A model generated the notes under the pieces. That model searched no databases and was not told where the DNA came from. It worked only from the letters and a program-made list of their open reading frames with translations. From Batillaria attramentaria (taxonomy: Eukaryota; Mollusca; Gastropoda; Batillariidae), in assembly GCA_018292915.2 (NCBI GenBank), contig JACVVK020000495.1, positions 132,501 through 196,500 on the forward strand: 64,000 nt of DNA, given 5' to 3'. Numbering within the stretch: the stretch's first letter is position 1; every line of letters begins with the position of its first letter. A program made the translations under genes and the position numbers. Of the stretch, positions 1 to 10,501 are shown in pieces.

Positions 1-624
1 ACCGATTCAGTCGAACGCCCCGTGTAAGCCTCTGGCCAGCTGTGCATTGTTTTGGTTTCTTTGGGCAGGGTTTTACATCAATAGTACAGCATCCTCTCCT
101 TCTGCGGTTTTTTTGGACAGGCCAGGGTCGGGTTGCTGTTATTTTGCTGGATCGTAGTTTGTTTATTAACAACTAGGGGAGTTTAGCTATAAATTAGCAC
201 ACTTCGGCTGTTTCGGCCCGCGTAAATACAGCTGTTGCTATTGTAAACGTCATTAATTAAATCAGCGAGCGCATCACACCATAATTATCTCAACTCAGTC
301 GCTGGTAACCCGGGATTCATCTAAGAGAAGGCGGGAGCGTAGGTCGGTCGGTTGTTTTTAGATACATATCGAAACGTAAGTTTGCATTACTTATTTCTTT
401 GTTTGTTTTGCTTACTCGACATGGATGTTCACACGAATATCCTGAACTTCATCCGCTGGTTTTTGTTTTTTTTTTGTTGTTTTTTTTTTGGTTGTTGTGT
501 TTGTTTGTTTGTTTTTGTTTTGTTGTTGTTGTTGTTTTACTAAACCTAATCCAGGCAGAAAAAGATAGGAAGAATGTGAACGTATTCACTTACAGAAAAA
601 GCCTACTTTTCAGCGCTGGGTCCA
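1..624. other. Gene-free interval, nothing recognised
   Basis: No coding exon, RNA gene or repeat family shared with the rest of the window was seen. It holds T-rich and TTTGT-type low-complexity DNA around 450-540; the short ORFs there are low-complexity Phe/Val/Leu translations and are not genes. Confidence 0.6.
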
Positions 625-906
625 GGGCTCGTATGTAGCACTAGAGGTTAATTTAACCTACGGCTATGGGCCTAACCCAGACTAGGACCAAAGAAACTCC
701 CAAACAAAATTAAATAAAAAAAGGAAGCGAAGAAAGAAAGACAAAAATCCTTCTATAATGGCATAGGCACCTTGCTGGAATGGACCCGCTTCCTGATTTT
801 AAACAAAAAAAAACAACAGAAAATTTAACCCTACAGCTAGTTTAGTTTGAGGTTAGACTCTAACCCGGGGCTAAACTCCTTAACCCCGACTTTTACATGC
901 GGGCCC
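625..906. mobile_element. MITE-A copy 1 (about 280 bp, terminal inverted repeats)
   Basis: First of four copies in the window (others at 19469, 48838 and 60349). The ends are inverted repeats of about 25 bp, of the form GGGCCCGYATGTAAAAGTCG at one end and its complement at the other. No coding capacity is visible, so it is a non-autonomous DNA transposon. This copy has the same orientation as the 60349 copy and opposite to the other two. Its left terminus is the most diverged. The target duplication could not be resolved by eye. Confidence 0.8.
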
Positions 907-1028
907 AGCACGTTAATGAAAATGTCAAGATGCGTTAGATAATCTTTACAATTTAATTCAGGCACTAAGATAAGGACTTCTGGCCAGTATACCGGATTCA
1001 CAGTGCCACTAGGCTCCACTAGTACTGC

Positions 1029-1204
1029 GGGTGGGTGGGTGGGTGATTGGGGGGTTTAACGCCCTTTTCCACCACGTACGGGTGATATCAAAGACGGGGC
1101 AACGATGAAAAAGCCAGCACAAATGTTTGGCCCCGGCCGGGATACGAACTCACGACCCGAGCTTTAGAAATCCATCGGTCTACTATTCGGCCACCCCGGC
1201 TCCC
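1029..1204 (-). mobile_element. SINE-A copy (tRNA-derived), minus strand
   Basis: Read on the minus strand it starts with a tRNA-like head (GGAGCCGGGGTGGCCGAAT; A-box like) and a B-box-like GAGTTCG...CCCGGC. A body containing GTTGCCCCGTCTTTGATATC and GGTGGAAAAGGACGTTAAAC follows, with a 3' end of CCCAAACACCCACCC repeats and no poly(A). It is bracketed by a perfect 15-bp target-site duplication, CTCCACTAGTACTGC, at 1014-1028 and 1205-1219, so it is a genuine retrotransposition product and not a tRNA gene. Confidence 0.9.
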
Positions 1205-2040
1205 CTCCACTAGTACTGCAATGGGCACATTAAAAAGACAACAGACAAAACAAGTTGACTCCCACAAAAAGCCTTAAACTCCGCGCACTAACTGTCAAAC
1301 TCAAGAATTCAGACACAACTCCCCTTTATCTTAGGGATCCTCTTGTGCGTTCCCTGTACTTGACTCTGCCTCAGGTGACTCGGGGGGGGGGGGGGGGGGG
1401 GGGGCTTGAGCATCGTGACCATGGACCTGATTGTAGTGTTTGATACTTTGTGTGTTTTGTAAGGGTGTACTACTTGTTTGTATGTGATTGCATTGTTCTG
1501 TTTTTCTTTTCTTGTAAAGAGCTTGTAAATATCAATTATTATTATTATTATTACTAACCTGGTAGTTGTGCTACATTTGGTGGTCTTCAAAAGGTCCATT
1601 TTCGTGCTTTTGGCTTTCTCTGCCAGCGTTGCTCCATCATTCGGCCAGTGCTGTGTCCTTGTTTCTTCAAAAAAAGAATCCTCCATATGTCCAGTATGTT
1701 TCTTAGGTATGTGCGCCTGGTTCCTATTTGCCTCCATGGCCTATGACTGTGGCATGACTCCACTTAAATGTCAAGTTAATTCATGTATGTATGACTTGTA
1801 TGTTTATAATGCGTGCACGGTGTTTTTGTCCTTGTCATTGTATAGTTTATAGCAGGACTGCAGGATGTGCTCCGGGGTCTGTGGGGCTGTTTTTCAAGTC
1901 AAGTTGGTTTATTCCTGACCCCGATAGGGGTACATGAATCAATTGAATTACATACATAACATCAACTCACTTGACACACACACGAACTACATATCGCACG
2001 AACACAGAACTGAAAGGTAACAAACTACATGCAACATAAA
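1205..2040. other. Gene-free interval with poly-G tract
   Basis: Contains a G homopolymer of more than 20 bases near 1382-1404 and an ATT microsatellite near 1537-1553. The ORFs overlapping it have no domain-like sequence. No gene seen. Confidence 0.6.
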
Positions 2041-2046
2041 AAAAAT

Positions 2047-2645
2047 AAAAATAAAAAAAATAAAGAAAACTGCATGTTACAACAACCAAAGCAAACAAAC
2101 AAACAAGCCTTGAATTCAAATAAAGAGAGCTACATGTAACAACAACCCAAACAAACAAACAAACCATGAATTTAAATAAAGAGAAACATGCAACATATAA
2201 AACAAAATAAAGAGAACTGCATGTTACAACAACCAAAGCAAACAAACAAACAAACCTTGAATTCAAATAAAGAGAACTACATGTAACAACAATCCAAACA
2301 AACAAACAAACCATGAATTTAAATAAAGAGAAACATGCAACATATAAAACAAAATAAAGAAAACTGCATGTTACAACAACCAAAGCAAACAAACAAACAA
2401 ACCTTGAATTCAAATAAAGAGAGCTACATGTAACAACAACCCAAACAAACAAACAAACCATGAATTTAAATAAAGAGAACTACATGTAGCAACAACCAAA
2501 GCAAACAAACAACCCAACCATGAATTTAAATAAAGAGAACTGCATGTAACAACAAGCAAAGCAGACAGACAGACTAACCATGAATTTAAATAAAGAGAAC
2601 TGCATGTAACAACAAGCAAAGCAGACAGACAGACAGACCCTGAAT
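2047..2645. repeat. Minisatellite, about 60-bp unit
   Basis: About ten tandem units, each with an ACAACAACC/AAACAAACAAACAAAC block followed by a TGAATTTAAATAAAGAG block and ACATGTAACAAC. Alternating unit variants give a higher-order repeat of about 120-130 bp. The unit is near a multiple of 3, so long minus-strand ORFs run through it as an artefact. Confidence 0.85.
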
Positions 2646-3107
2646 TTAATTTTTTTTTTTTTTTTGCATGGGCAGTCAGGGTGTGTATTGCCGCCTGAAA
2701 CGGTTCAAAAGTGCTATGATTCCGTCTTTATCGAAGTGTCATAAATTATTATGTTTGATATGGGATACAATCATGTCTAGCAGAAGTACAAGTTGAACAA
2801 ACAGCTACCAAACAGCTGTGATGACAATGTCGTAATCAGAGACCAAAAACAGAAGTTCCGCCCCTTGATCGTCACACGTTTTGATAACGGCTGCCGTAAA
2901 CCGATTTTGAATTCTAACTGCCAGTACCAACACATTTTCGTCTCCAGCGCGGGAGATTTGTTTGAATCGCCCTTTAATCTGCAACAATATATTATTTTAA
3001 AAAAACAAAACAAAAAACTTTGTGCCTTTAGAAAGACAACAGAGCTTAAGTTGTAACCGAATACACTGCATTAGTGTGTAGGTTTGATTCCTTTCTGTAA
3101 CAGCCGC

Positions 3108-3288
3108 GAGGGAGCCGGGGTGGCCGAATGGTAGAGCGGTGGACATCTAATGCTCGTGTCGTGAGTTCGTATACCGGCTGGGGCCAAATATTTGTGCTGG
3201 CTTTTTCATCGTTGCCCCGTCTTTGATATCACCCGTATGTGGTGGAAAAGGACGTTAAACCCCCAAACACCCACCCACCCACCCACCC
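3108..3288 (+). mobile_element. SINE-A copy (tRNA-derived)
   Basis: Full-length SINE-A with tRNA-like head, conserved body and CACCC-repeat 3' end. It is bracketed by the 13-bp duplication CTGTAACAGCCGC at 3095-3107 and 3289-3301. Confidence 0.9.
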
Positions 3289-3542
3289 CTGTAACAGCCG
3301 CAGTTTATCGAGGGGGAGGGGGTGGACGGGGGCTCGATGGATGCAGTCGCTTTAATTTTTCAGCTGAGGCAGTTGTTGGCCGCTAGTTCGTCGCACTTTT
3401 CTTTTTAGTGTTTAAAAGTCTGCAATCTCAGCAAAAAGCGGCAAACATTGTGCTTTTTTTTTTCCAAACTGCGACTGTGCATAATGCAGGGAACTCAGTC
3501 ACAGTTGCAGAGTTTCCAGCGCCTCGGAGACACTTTTAACTC

Positions 3543-3788
3543 TTAACACTTTCAGCCCTGCCACCGTATCACCTACCGTCTCGTAGACCCTAACAATAAT
3601 ATGCGTGTATGTGACCGACTCTCATACGCTCTGCACAGTGGAAGATTCCCCTGTAGGATGGATCCAATACTTCTTGAGAAATAGGGTTTTGTATGCAAGA
3701 GCCCAGCTTTAGATCTAGCACACTTGAAAAACTCCCAGGCAGAGGAGCGTTATCGCTATTGAGATTCCTTCAGGGCTGAAAGGGTTAA
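3543..3788. mobile_element. TTAA-flanked MITE (piggyBac-like ends)
   Basis: Inverted ends TTAACACTTTCAGCCCTG and CAGGGCTGAAAGGGTTAA enclose about 210 bp without coding potential. Exact TTAA at both sides plus a CCCT-like terminus is what piggyBac-superfamily elements leave. Assignment to piggyBac is inference from the TTAA and terminus only. Confidence 0.7.
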
Positions 3789-4513
3789 GAGCCCAGCCCG
3801 ACCACCGTGGCCCCTGCACGCTGTATGATAAGACTGGTTAAAAAGGACAAACCACTGCACGCCAGCAGCAGCCACGTCAAGCCACTGTTATGCAAGGCGC
3901 GGGCCATCCCCGCTAGGCCCGAGACCATTGCAGATTGCGTAATAGTGGCTTGGGGTGGATTCTAGTGATTTGAAGATTTCAAGTGAAATTGCTATTTTTA
4001 CATGGGCTTTTAAGAAATAAGACCAGAGCGTGGGGTTTCAGTGACTTTATTGTGCTTCTAGTCAGTGAGCGAGACACATCGCTACAGCGTCTAGGCGCAC
4101 GAGAAGACTAAAGCCACTGCGATCTTTCTCGCTCAGTGTCAAAACGCAAACTGAGCTGTGAAATCAGGCTGCTCTTGGCTTTTGTAGGGGGTTTCAGGGA
4201 CGCTGAAAACTCTGTAACTGTGACAGAGTTGACTGTGCATTGGGCACAGTCTGAGATTTCTTGAGATTCGCAGACCCTTAAACGTCGGGGTAGACTAAGT
4301 AGGTTCCAAACACCTGCTCCAGTCACAAAATGTGAGTTTACGTCATCCGGGCCACCGCAGCCCAGACGATAACCTCTGGTTAGGTAAATCAAGTGACAGG
4401 ACAATTCGTGAGCTTTCCCGGGTTTCGTTGCAGCTGCTGACCGTAATGCCTCTTCTTCGATTACATTTCGGCACCAAGGCGATTTTATTTTTGCGTTCAG
4501 ACTGCCCACCCTC

Positions 4514-4544
<31 letters not shown>

Positions 4545-4589
4545 GTCTCAGTCTCTCTGTCTCTCTCTGTCTGTCTCTGTCCGTCTGTC

Positions 4590-4632
<43 letters not shown>

Positions 4633-4942
4633 GTGTGACACTATTTTCAAGTTACAAGGATAAAAGAAGGTCTGCAGACCTATTTTCAGTCTTGTCCTTG
4701 CTTCTAGCAATACACACAAGCTCTTCCGCTCCTCCAGCAAACACAGACAGACAGACAGAGACTAATAAGCTGAGAGAGAGAGAGAGGGTGATCCCCTTCC
4801 AACTCCTTCCAACTCCTGATGTACGTATTAATTGCCGTCAGCAGTTGCCTTGTCCTCATGGTCAGCTAGTGTTTCTGTGATACCATGGTTGCTTGATGCG
4901 AAAATTCTCATTGTTCTGACCAATCTCTTGTCCTTGTTGCAG
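3789..4942. other. Gene-free interval upstream of the GPCR, CT-rich microsatellites
   Basis: Contains TCTG/CT microsatellite DNA at about 4510-4627 and short GA tracts. An upstream non-coding exon of the GPCR gene must lie somewhere 5' of 4943, because that gene's first coding exon begins with a splice acceptor; I could not locate it. The ORFs over the microsatellite are artefacts. Confidence 0.5.
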
Positions 4943-5138
4943 GTGTAAAAGTCTTCACTCACAATGCGGTGCCCTTACAACGTGACCACCTCCCTCCAAG
5001 CGTTCTCCAACCAGTACTGGCATCTCCATGGTTACATCAGCCTGGCACTATGCATCTACGGCATCATCACCAACGTCATCAACATCAGCATCCTGACAAA
5101 GAAATCCATGATGTCACCGATCAACTGTATCCTCACAG
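4943..5138 (+). CDS. Peptide GPCR exon 1 (ATG at 4964; N-terminus and TM1)
   Basis: A pyrimidine-rich acceptor ending TTGTTGCAG precedes 21 bp of 5' UTR and the ATG at 4964. It encodes residues 1-59: an extracellular N-terminus with an N-glycosylation sequon (NVT, residues 6-8), the HGY motif before TM1 typical of myosuppressin/dmsr-type receptors, TM1 at about 22-45, and the start of TM2 (NCILTG). The donor ACAG|GTCTCA is GT-valid but weak after the first bases. The exon ends in phase 1 and joins 6298. Confidence 0.88.
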
Positions 5139-6068
5139 GTCTCATCAGTCGTTGCTTCCTCTTATTCTGTTTTATTGTTTGTTGTTGTTTGTTTGTTTGT
5201 TTGTTTGTTTGTTTGTTTTGTGTATTTCTGGGGGTTTTTTGGGTTTTGTTTTGTTTTATTTTGTTTTGTTTTGTTTTGTTTTGGTTTGGTTTGTTTTGTT
5301 TTGGTTTGTGTTTGTTGTTTTGTTTTTGTTGTTTTTGTTGGGGTTGTTTTTGTTGGGGTTGTTTTTGTTGGGGTTGTTTTTGTTGGGGTTTTGGGGTTTG
5401 TTTGTTGTTTGTTTGTTTGTTTGTTTGTTTGTTTGTTTGTTTGTTTTGGGGGGAGGATTGTTTTGTTTTGTTTTGTTCCCTACCTCAAGCAAGTGTATTT
5501 CAAATTCCTTAGCGTTTTAAACGCTCCATACAGACGCGCGTCTGTCGAGGAAAAGCGTTGCCCCCCACCCCCTACACACACCCACCCACGCACCCACCCT
5601 CTATCCAACCGCATCCCCTCCCCCTCTGTCAGCTCGCATCGACGGAGGCTCTGTCACAACGGCAAAACTTCAAAGATTGCAGTGCAGTGACATATCTCGT
5701 GGTAATTAGACCCCTCTAGGCCATCACCTGCACGTTTTTTATGATTACCTGTTTGTTATTGCACGATTGAATGGTAAGTTTGTAAAACATGTATCTAAAA
5801 TCTGTTTAACCTACACATCACCTTCGACGTTAATTTTAGGGGAGCCGGGATAGCCGACGTGTAGAGCGTTGGACTTCCAATGCTCGGGTCGTGAGTTCAA
5901 ATCCCGGGTGGGGCCAAATATTTTGTGTGCTGGCCTCTTTTACTCGACGCACCGTCTTTGATATTACCCATACGTGGTGGAAAAGGACGTTAAACTAAAA
6001 CACCCCCCCCCCAGCCCCCCCCCCCCACACACACACCCCTCGACGTTAATTTTAGCTGTAGTGTGTGT

Positions 6069-6131
<63 letters not shown>

Positions 6132-7166
6132 GGGTGTGTGTGTGTGTGTGTGTGTGTCTGTGTGTGTGTCTGTGTGTGTGTTTGTTTTTATATTGATCGG
6201 TTGTAGATAATTATTGGTTTGTGATCAAGCCCACAATATCCAAATTTCACACTTTGAAATAATAAAGACATAATTATTATTGATTGACTGACTGCAGGTA
6301 TCGCCATCGCCGACATGATCACTATGACCAGCTACATCCCTTTTGTCGTTCACTTCAACCTGATGCATTGCCAGGAGTATACGCCGGAGAGGAACTCCTA
6401 CGGTTGGATGCTGTTCCTCACCATACACATGAACGTCACGCTGACGTCACACACCGCGTCAATCTGGCTGGGCGTCATCATGTCCGTGGTGCGTTACGTC
6501 ATGGTGAGGCCCACTGGACGCGGCGCTCGGTCCATCGACTGCCGGCTCAGCGTGATTCTGGTCATGGTGACTTTCATGGGAGCCGCCATTTTGACCATCC
6601 CGAACTGCATCATCACGGAACTGATACCGATGCCTCACCGAGACACGAACGAGACCCTGTGGGAACTGCCTTCCCCTAAACTGAACTTGGGGTCTGCGAA
6701 CGAAACGGACACTCTGACTGTGTTCACGTTCCTGGTGTACCCGATCGTGGGCAAGATCATCCCGATAAGCCTTATCTCCGTGTTTGGCGGGCTCCTGCTC
6801 TGCACGCTCCGGGAGTCGGACAAGAGAGGTCGGCGTCTGAAGGGGGAGAAGACCAACAGCAGCAACCAGAATCGGCGAACGACCATCATGCTCCTCGCCA
6901 TCATCGTCATGTACATCATCTCCGAGGTCCCGCAGAGCGTGCTGGTGATTATGTGTGTGGTGGTGGATGGGTTCATGTTGAACATCTACATGCCGCTCGG
7001 CGACATCATCGACATCATCGCGCTGATAAACAGCGACATCAATTTCGTGTTGTACACGACCATGAGCCGGCAGTTCCGGACCTGTCTCGTCGAGTCCTGC
7101 AACTCCTGTCTGCGCTCTTTGAAACGACCGTCCGAGGAAACGGAAATCACGGTGGCTCATGTATGA
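4964..7166 (+). CDS. Rhodopsin-family neuropeptide receptor, myosuppressin/dmsr-like; join(4964..5138,6298..7166)
   Basis: The spliced product is 347 residues with seven hydrophobic segments, about 22-45, 58-80, 95-122, 139-165, 198-228, 250-281 and 288-312. Landmarks are HGY before TM1; LTGIAIADM with Asp64 in TM2; VRY at the TM3 end (123-125) in place of DRY; a basic third loop rich in Arg and Lys; and NSDINFVLY in TM7 followed by MSRQFR. These match the FMRFamide/myosuppressin/dmsr-1 branch of class A GPCRs, which couple extracellular amidated peptides to G proteins at the plasma membrane. The exact ligand cannot be read from sequence. NPxxY is replaced by an N-F-x-L-Y type motif, which is usual in this branch. 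The splice joins GGT across the intron and restores the expected TGIAIADM. The ORF stops at TGA 7164-7166 after an acidic tail (SEETEITVAHV). No polyadenylation signal was identified. Confidence 0.9.
5170..5480. repeat. TTTGT/TTTTG low-complexity array in GPCR intron
   Basis: Intron 5139-6297 opens with about 300 bp of TTTG, TTTTG and TTGGGGTTGTTTTTG repeats. All plus-strand frames are open through it, which gives spurious Phe/Val/Cys/Leu-rich ORFs running on from exon 1. Confidence 0.9.
5840..6039 (+). mobile_element. SINE-A copy in GPCR intron
   Basis: Full-length SINE-A with a perfect 16-bp duplication TCGACGTTAATTTTAG at 5824-5839 and 6040-6055. Its 3' end has expanded into a C-rich and CA tract. 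Confidence 0.9.
6070..6181. repeat. (CT)n then (GT)n microsatellite
   Basis: About 60 bp of uninterrupted CT followed by GGGG and about 50 bp of GT with TCTG interruptions, inside the GPCR intron about 115 bp before the exon 2 acceptor. Confidence 0.95.
6298..7166 (+). CDS. Peptide GPCR exon 2 (TM2 to C-terminus)
   Basis: The acceptor GACTGACTGCAG precedes GTATCGCC. Two bases complete the Gly59 codon, then 288 codons run to TGA at 7164. GC-rich third positions contrast with the AT/repeat-rich flanks, which supports real coding. It carries TM2-TM7 and the cytoplasmic tail. Confidence 0.93.
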
Positions 7167-7206
7167 TCGGAGGGTCTTTGGCGTAGTTTTCCTTTCTTTT
7201 ACGAAA

Positions 7207-7356
7207 CTTGTGGTGTTCTTTGGCGTAACTTATTTGATGGAATGTTCTTGGACGTAACTTGATGGGGTGTTCTCGGACGTAATTTGATGGGGTGTTCTTG
7301 GACGTAACGTGATGGGGTGTTCTTGGACGTACATTGATGGGGTCTTTTCTGACGTA
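7207..7356. repeat. 25-bp minisatellite just 3' of the GPCR stop
   Basis: Five to six units of the form GGACGTAACTTGATGGGG plus TGTTCTT begin about 40 bp after the GPCR stop, so they probably lie in the 3' UTR. The minus-strand ORF over it is an artefact of the repeat. Confidence 0.85.
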
Positions 7357-7581
7357 CGCACCTCTCCCTTCGTTGACTTGGACCATGATTGGTGGATGGA
7401 AACCGGGTGGTTGCGTAGGTGCTTTGGTGTTTTCGCTTACCGCGAATATGATTGTGGGCACTAGACTGGAGTAAGGTAACCTACTCCAAATGAGGATGTT
7501 CATGGTTTGGTGGGTGAGTTGCTGTTTGGAAGTTTAAACTTTGTCGACAGCGTATGTGACTTCAACATAAAATGTATCATG

Positions 7582-7734
7582 ACCGCAAAGCTGTTCCGCG
7601 TACTTCAAGTCGGTGATGAGGTCCTCGTTCTTTTGCCCTCTGACTCGAACAAGCTGCTCATGACCTGGATAAACCCCTACAAAGTCATGCGAGTCTATGG
7701 CTCAGACTATAAGATTCAAGCTGGCCAAGTTAAA
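7582..7734 (+). pseudogene. Ty3/gypsy integrase C-terminal domain remnant
   Basis: Translation gives VGDEVLVLLPSDSNKLLMTW, then NPYKVMRV and DYKIQ. These match the integrase C-terminal domain of Ty3/gypsy LTR retrotransposons, where the usual form is VGDEVLVLLP...NKLLMQWKGPYKV...YKI. Only about 50 residues are recognisable. The motif that normally follows (KxxHxNMLKKY) is lost and no core integrase or LTR is seen, so this is a degraded fragment. Confidence 0.75.
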
Positions 7735-8072
7735 GATGGTGGCAGTGGTAAAAGGCTCAGTACATTTTTTCAAATCTTGTTCGAATTCGAACCCACAACC
7801 TTCCGATCCGCAGTCGCAGGATCAGTTTTGTACCTCACCGATCCGTGATACTCCGCACCACCCAATCTGTGAAAGTAGAGTGTGTGGCTTTGACTCCCTG
7901 CTTCTGAATGTACAGAATCGCGACCTTTTAGAAACATTGGTTTTGACAACAAAAAACGTCCTATGTTGGTCGTGCGTTGTAATCTCCTGCTGCATTATGA
8001 TTATGACATGATTCGAAAACACGCATCTGTTTCGTGAGTTACGTACTGAGACAAGGCGACAAATTTTACACT

Positions 8073-8580
8073 TTATTTGGCCTGACTGGACGGTGCACAG
8101 TGAGTGATCGGGGATCCTTGATTTGTAGGAGTTATTTTCCTCCGCAATCTTTGTAGTGCGAGCGGAAGTATTACATGGAATGCCAAATGGAAATATTTGT
8201 TGGATCCGACCGCCTGTGAAAATAATTTGTGGATTCGCTCCTTCGTCGAAAACGAAGATGTGGCGTTGTCTGACTTTATAAATTCAAAAACCTTCAAACA
8301 TGCGCAAAACAATTTGCATGCCAGTGAGACAAACAAACATGGATAGAAATTTAAGAAGAATGCTTGACTTGAAGAGTTTTCATAGACCAAATATTGTTCG
8401 TGAAATATGTTACACTTTGTAAAGAGCACACTTGCTTCAAGTCAGGTTTGCATTTTCCGAGTAAACCAGGACCACCACTCACGATTCTAGCTATTATTCA
8501 ACATTGTTACCATACCACAAAAGTATGTCACTGCTTTCTACAAAGTCACAGCGTAGGAATTGATATTTCACGCGGTGCTG
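8073..8580. other. Gene-free interval, nothing recognised
   Basis: No exon-like sequence or shared repeat was seen; the short ORFs have no domain-like character. Confidence 0.5.
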
Positions 8581-8581
8581 T

Positions 8582-8834
8582 CGTGAGCTCTGTTTCCAAC
8601 ACGCACAGCTGTCTTTTGTATTTTTTTTTTTAACTTTAAACTGGTGTTCGTGAGAGCAAGAACTCTTCTGAGAAATTATATGTAATCGTTTGTTCAAGAA
8701 CATATTTCTTTGTAATGACAATTGAAAACGTTTTCGATGTCGTGAGCTCAGTTTCCAACACGCACAGTCGTCTTTTTTTTTTAAATTAGTGTTGGTGAGA
8801 GGAAGAACTCTTCTGAGAAATTACATGTAATCTC
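8582..8834. repeat. Direct duplication, about 95-110 bp units
   Basis: Two copies, about 8582-8690 and 8741-8834, share GTGAGCTC, TTTCCAACACGCACAG, a poly-T run, TTCTGAGAAATTA and ATGTAATC. Spacing is about 160 bp. Confidence 0.8.
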
Positions 8835-8889
8835 GGTACGTCAGTTTCAGCAAAACCTCTTGTTAGGGAACTTCATGCAAAGAAGAAGA

Positions 8890-9200
8890 AGAAGAATGAT
8901 AATAATGGCGAAGATTTTTAAGCGCCTATCCTTTGCGAAGCTCTAAGCGCCAAACAGAAATAGGGGAAATAGGAGGGGGGGGGGGGATTGAGAGCCGCGC
9001 AAGCCGCATCAGAGACCATCTTGAAGCCAGGCAGGGGGACTAGCAGAGCCTCCCAAGCAACAAAGACAAATGCTGAGACATCTTGCCACTAATCACTCTG
9101 ACAACAAGGGTGCAGTATTTCATAGGTGATCCAGCCTTGCCCTTTTAAACTCACGCTGTCTTGCAACACCTCTAAGAGCTTCCGCACACGAAACCACTCA
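8890..9200 (-). mobile_element. Probable non-LTR retroelement 3' end, minus strand
   Basis: Starts with AAGAAGAAGAAGAATGATAATAATGG then TTTAAGCGCCTATCC. Read on the minus strand this resembles the AAGCGCC...ATTATT-type tails of other elements here (42.7 and 51.1 kb). No coding remnant is visible. Confidence 0.4.
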
Positions 9201-9239
9201 GCACGACACTCGCCAGAAATAGTTCGCATGTGGCACGGT

Positions 9240-10189
9240 CTTCCTCTCACACGCTGACAGCATGTTGTCGGCTCCGGAAGCTGTCTGTCGTTATTGGGTA
9301 ACAGGGCCTAAACGCCATACAATTTGGTAAGCACGTACGTACGTAAGTCCTTTTACCGTTTGAAGGTGGCGAGGTACCACGTGGCAAAGAGACGAGATTT
9401 CCAGTGCGGGACACACGTCGTTCTATTCCACGCCAAAAAAAAAACAAAAAAAAACATGATTTCTACCACATGATTTCATTGGCGGTGCCATTTCAGGACT
9501 GAGATCCCGCAGTAACTGTGTGTGGCAATGTGTGCAGCTCGATTTTGAAATAATTAGGTCGAACGCGTTCCACGTGCAAATAATGATAACGTGCAATAGT
9601 ACACGCACAGGTCAGTTATGATGCATGCTACTTAAGACTTTAGCCAATAACAATTGCAAACTCTGATATGTATGCAAGATCGTTTGTAACAAGCGCTATC
9701 ACTGGCCATTTCGTTTGGTATTAATCACCACGAGACACGGACATGGACTGTAGATGTAAGCAACGTGTCAAAGCGATTTCCAATCCCAGACTCAATCCGA
9801 ATGTTTTTAATCAAGCTGTCAATGAACTCATTGACCGTGTGTATTTCATTACCTCACAGTCTCGCGTTTGAGCACATGATTATTTTGCGTTGTCACTTTG
9901 TCAGTTCAGCAAATTCACTGCGCTTACCGCCAAAACTGACGGAGCCACACACACAGCCATTGTGTCGTATTTTGCACAAACCATGGCTATTTGAATTTAA
10001 ACGACGGGTTCTTTTTGTTTTACAATTTGTATTGCTGTTTTAAGTTTGTGTAGCGCTTGTGGCTGAGTAACTGAGTGTTTTGGAAGGTTTGGTACGGGTA
10101 ATACATGATGTAATATTCCTTTGTTCTTTGAATGAAGACATTTTCAAACCAAACATCTAAAAAAAATAATGATAATAAAAAAAAAAACT
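9240..10189. other. Gene-free interval, nothing recognised
   Basis: No exon with flanking splice sites and no window-shared repeat were found. Short ORFs are present but have no domain-like sequence. Confidence 0.5.
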
Positions 10190-10501
10190 TTAACTCTTTC
10201 CGGACGAACGGCCACATATGCGGCCCTACAGCGCACATCGGTTTCGGACGAACGGCCGCATATGCGGATCGCAATTTTATTTTTATTTTTTGGTACAACA
10301 TGACTAACAACAAAAATATTTCACTTGGAAAGTTGAAATTTAAGCAATAACTGCATAAATATGTTAGTCAACTACCCTGAAAATTTCAAGTCTGTATCTT
10401 GTTTTGTTATTTTTTTATGATTTTTTTTCTGAACCTCAAGAATCTGCCCGTCTGCAGAGGATGGCTGAGAAAAAAAAATCGGCCCGTCTTGAATGAGTTA
10501 A
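10190..10501. mobile_element. TTAA-flanked MITE, 312 bp
   Basis: The left end is TTAACTCTTTCCGGACGAAC and the right end is the imperfect complement of TTAACTCATTCAAGACGGGC, with exact TTAA outside both. An internal direct repeat (GGACGAACGGCCRCATATGC) occurs twice near 10200 and 10245. The terminus is related to the arms of the 55889 palindrome. Confidence 0.7.

Noticed and set aside
1967..2619. Long hydrophobic minus-strand ORFs suggesting membrane proteins
   Set aside because: Products of a 60-bp minisatellite; the repeated VCLFALVVVTCSSLY pattern is the repeat read in one frame.
5175..5690. 171-aa ORF continuing past GPCR exon 1
   Set aside because: Runs through TTTGT low-complexity intron; splicing to 6298 restores the conserved receptor sequence.
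6459..7160. 233-aa minus-strand ORF opposite the GPCR
   Set aside because: Antisense shadow of a GC-rich coding exon, His/Asp/Arg-rich with no domain.
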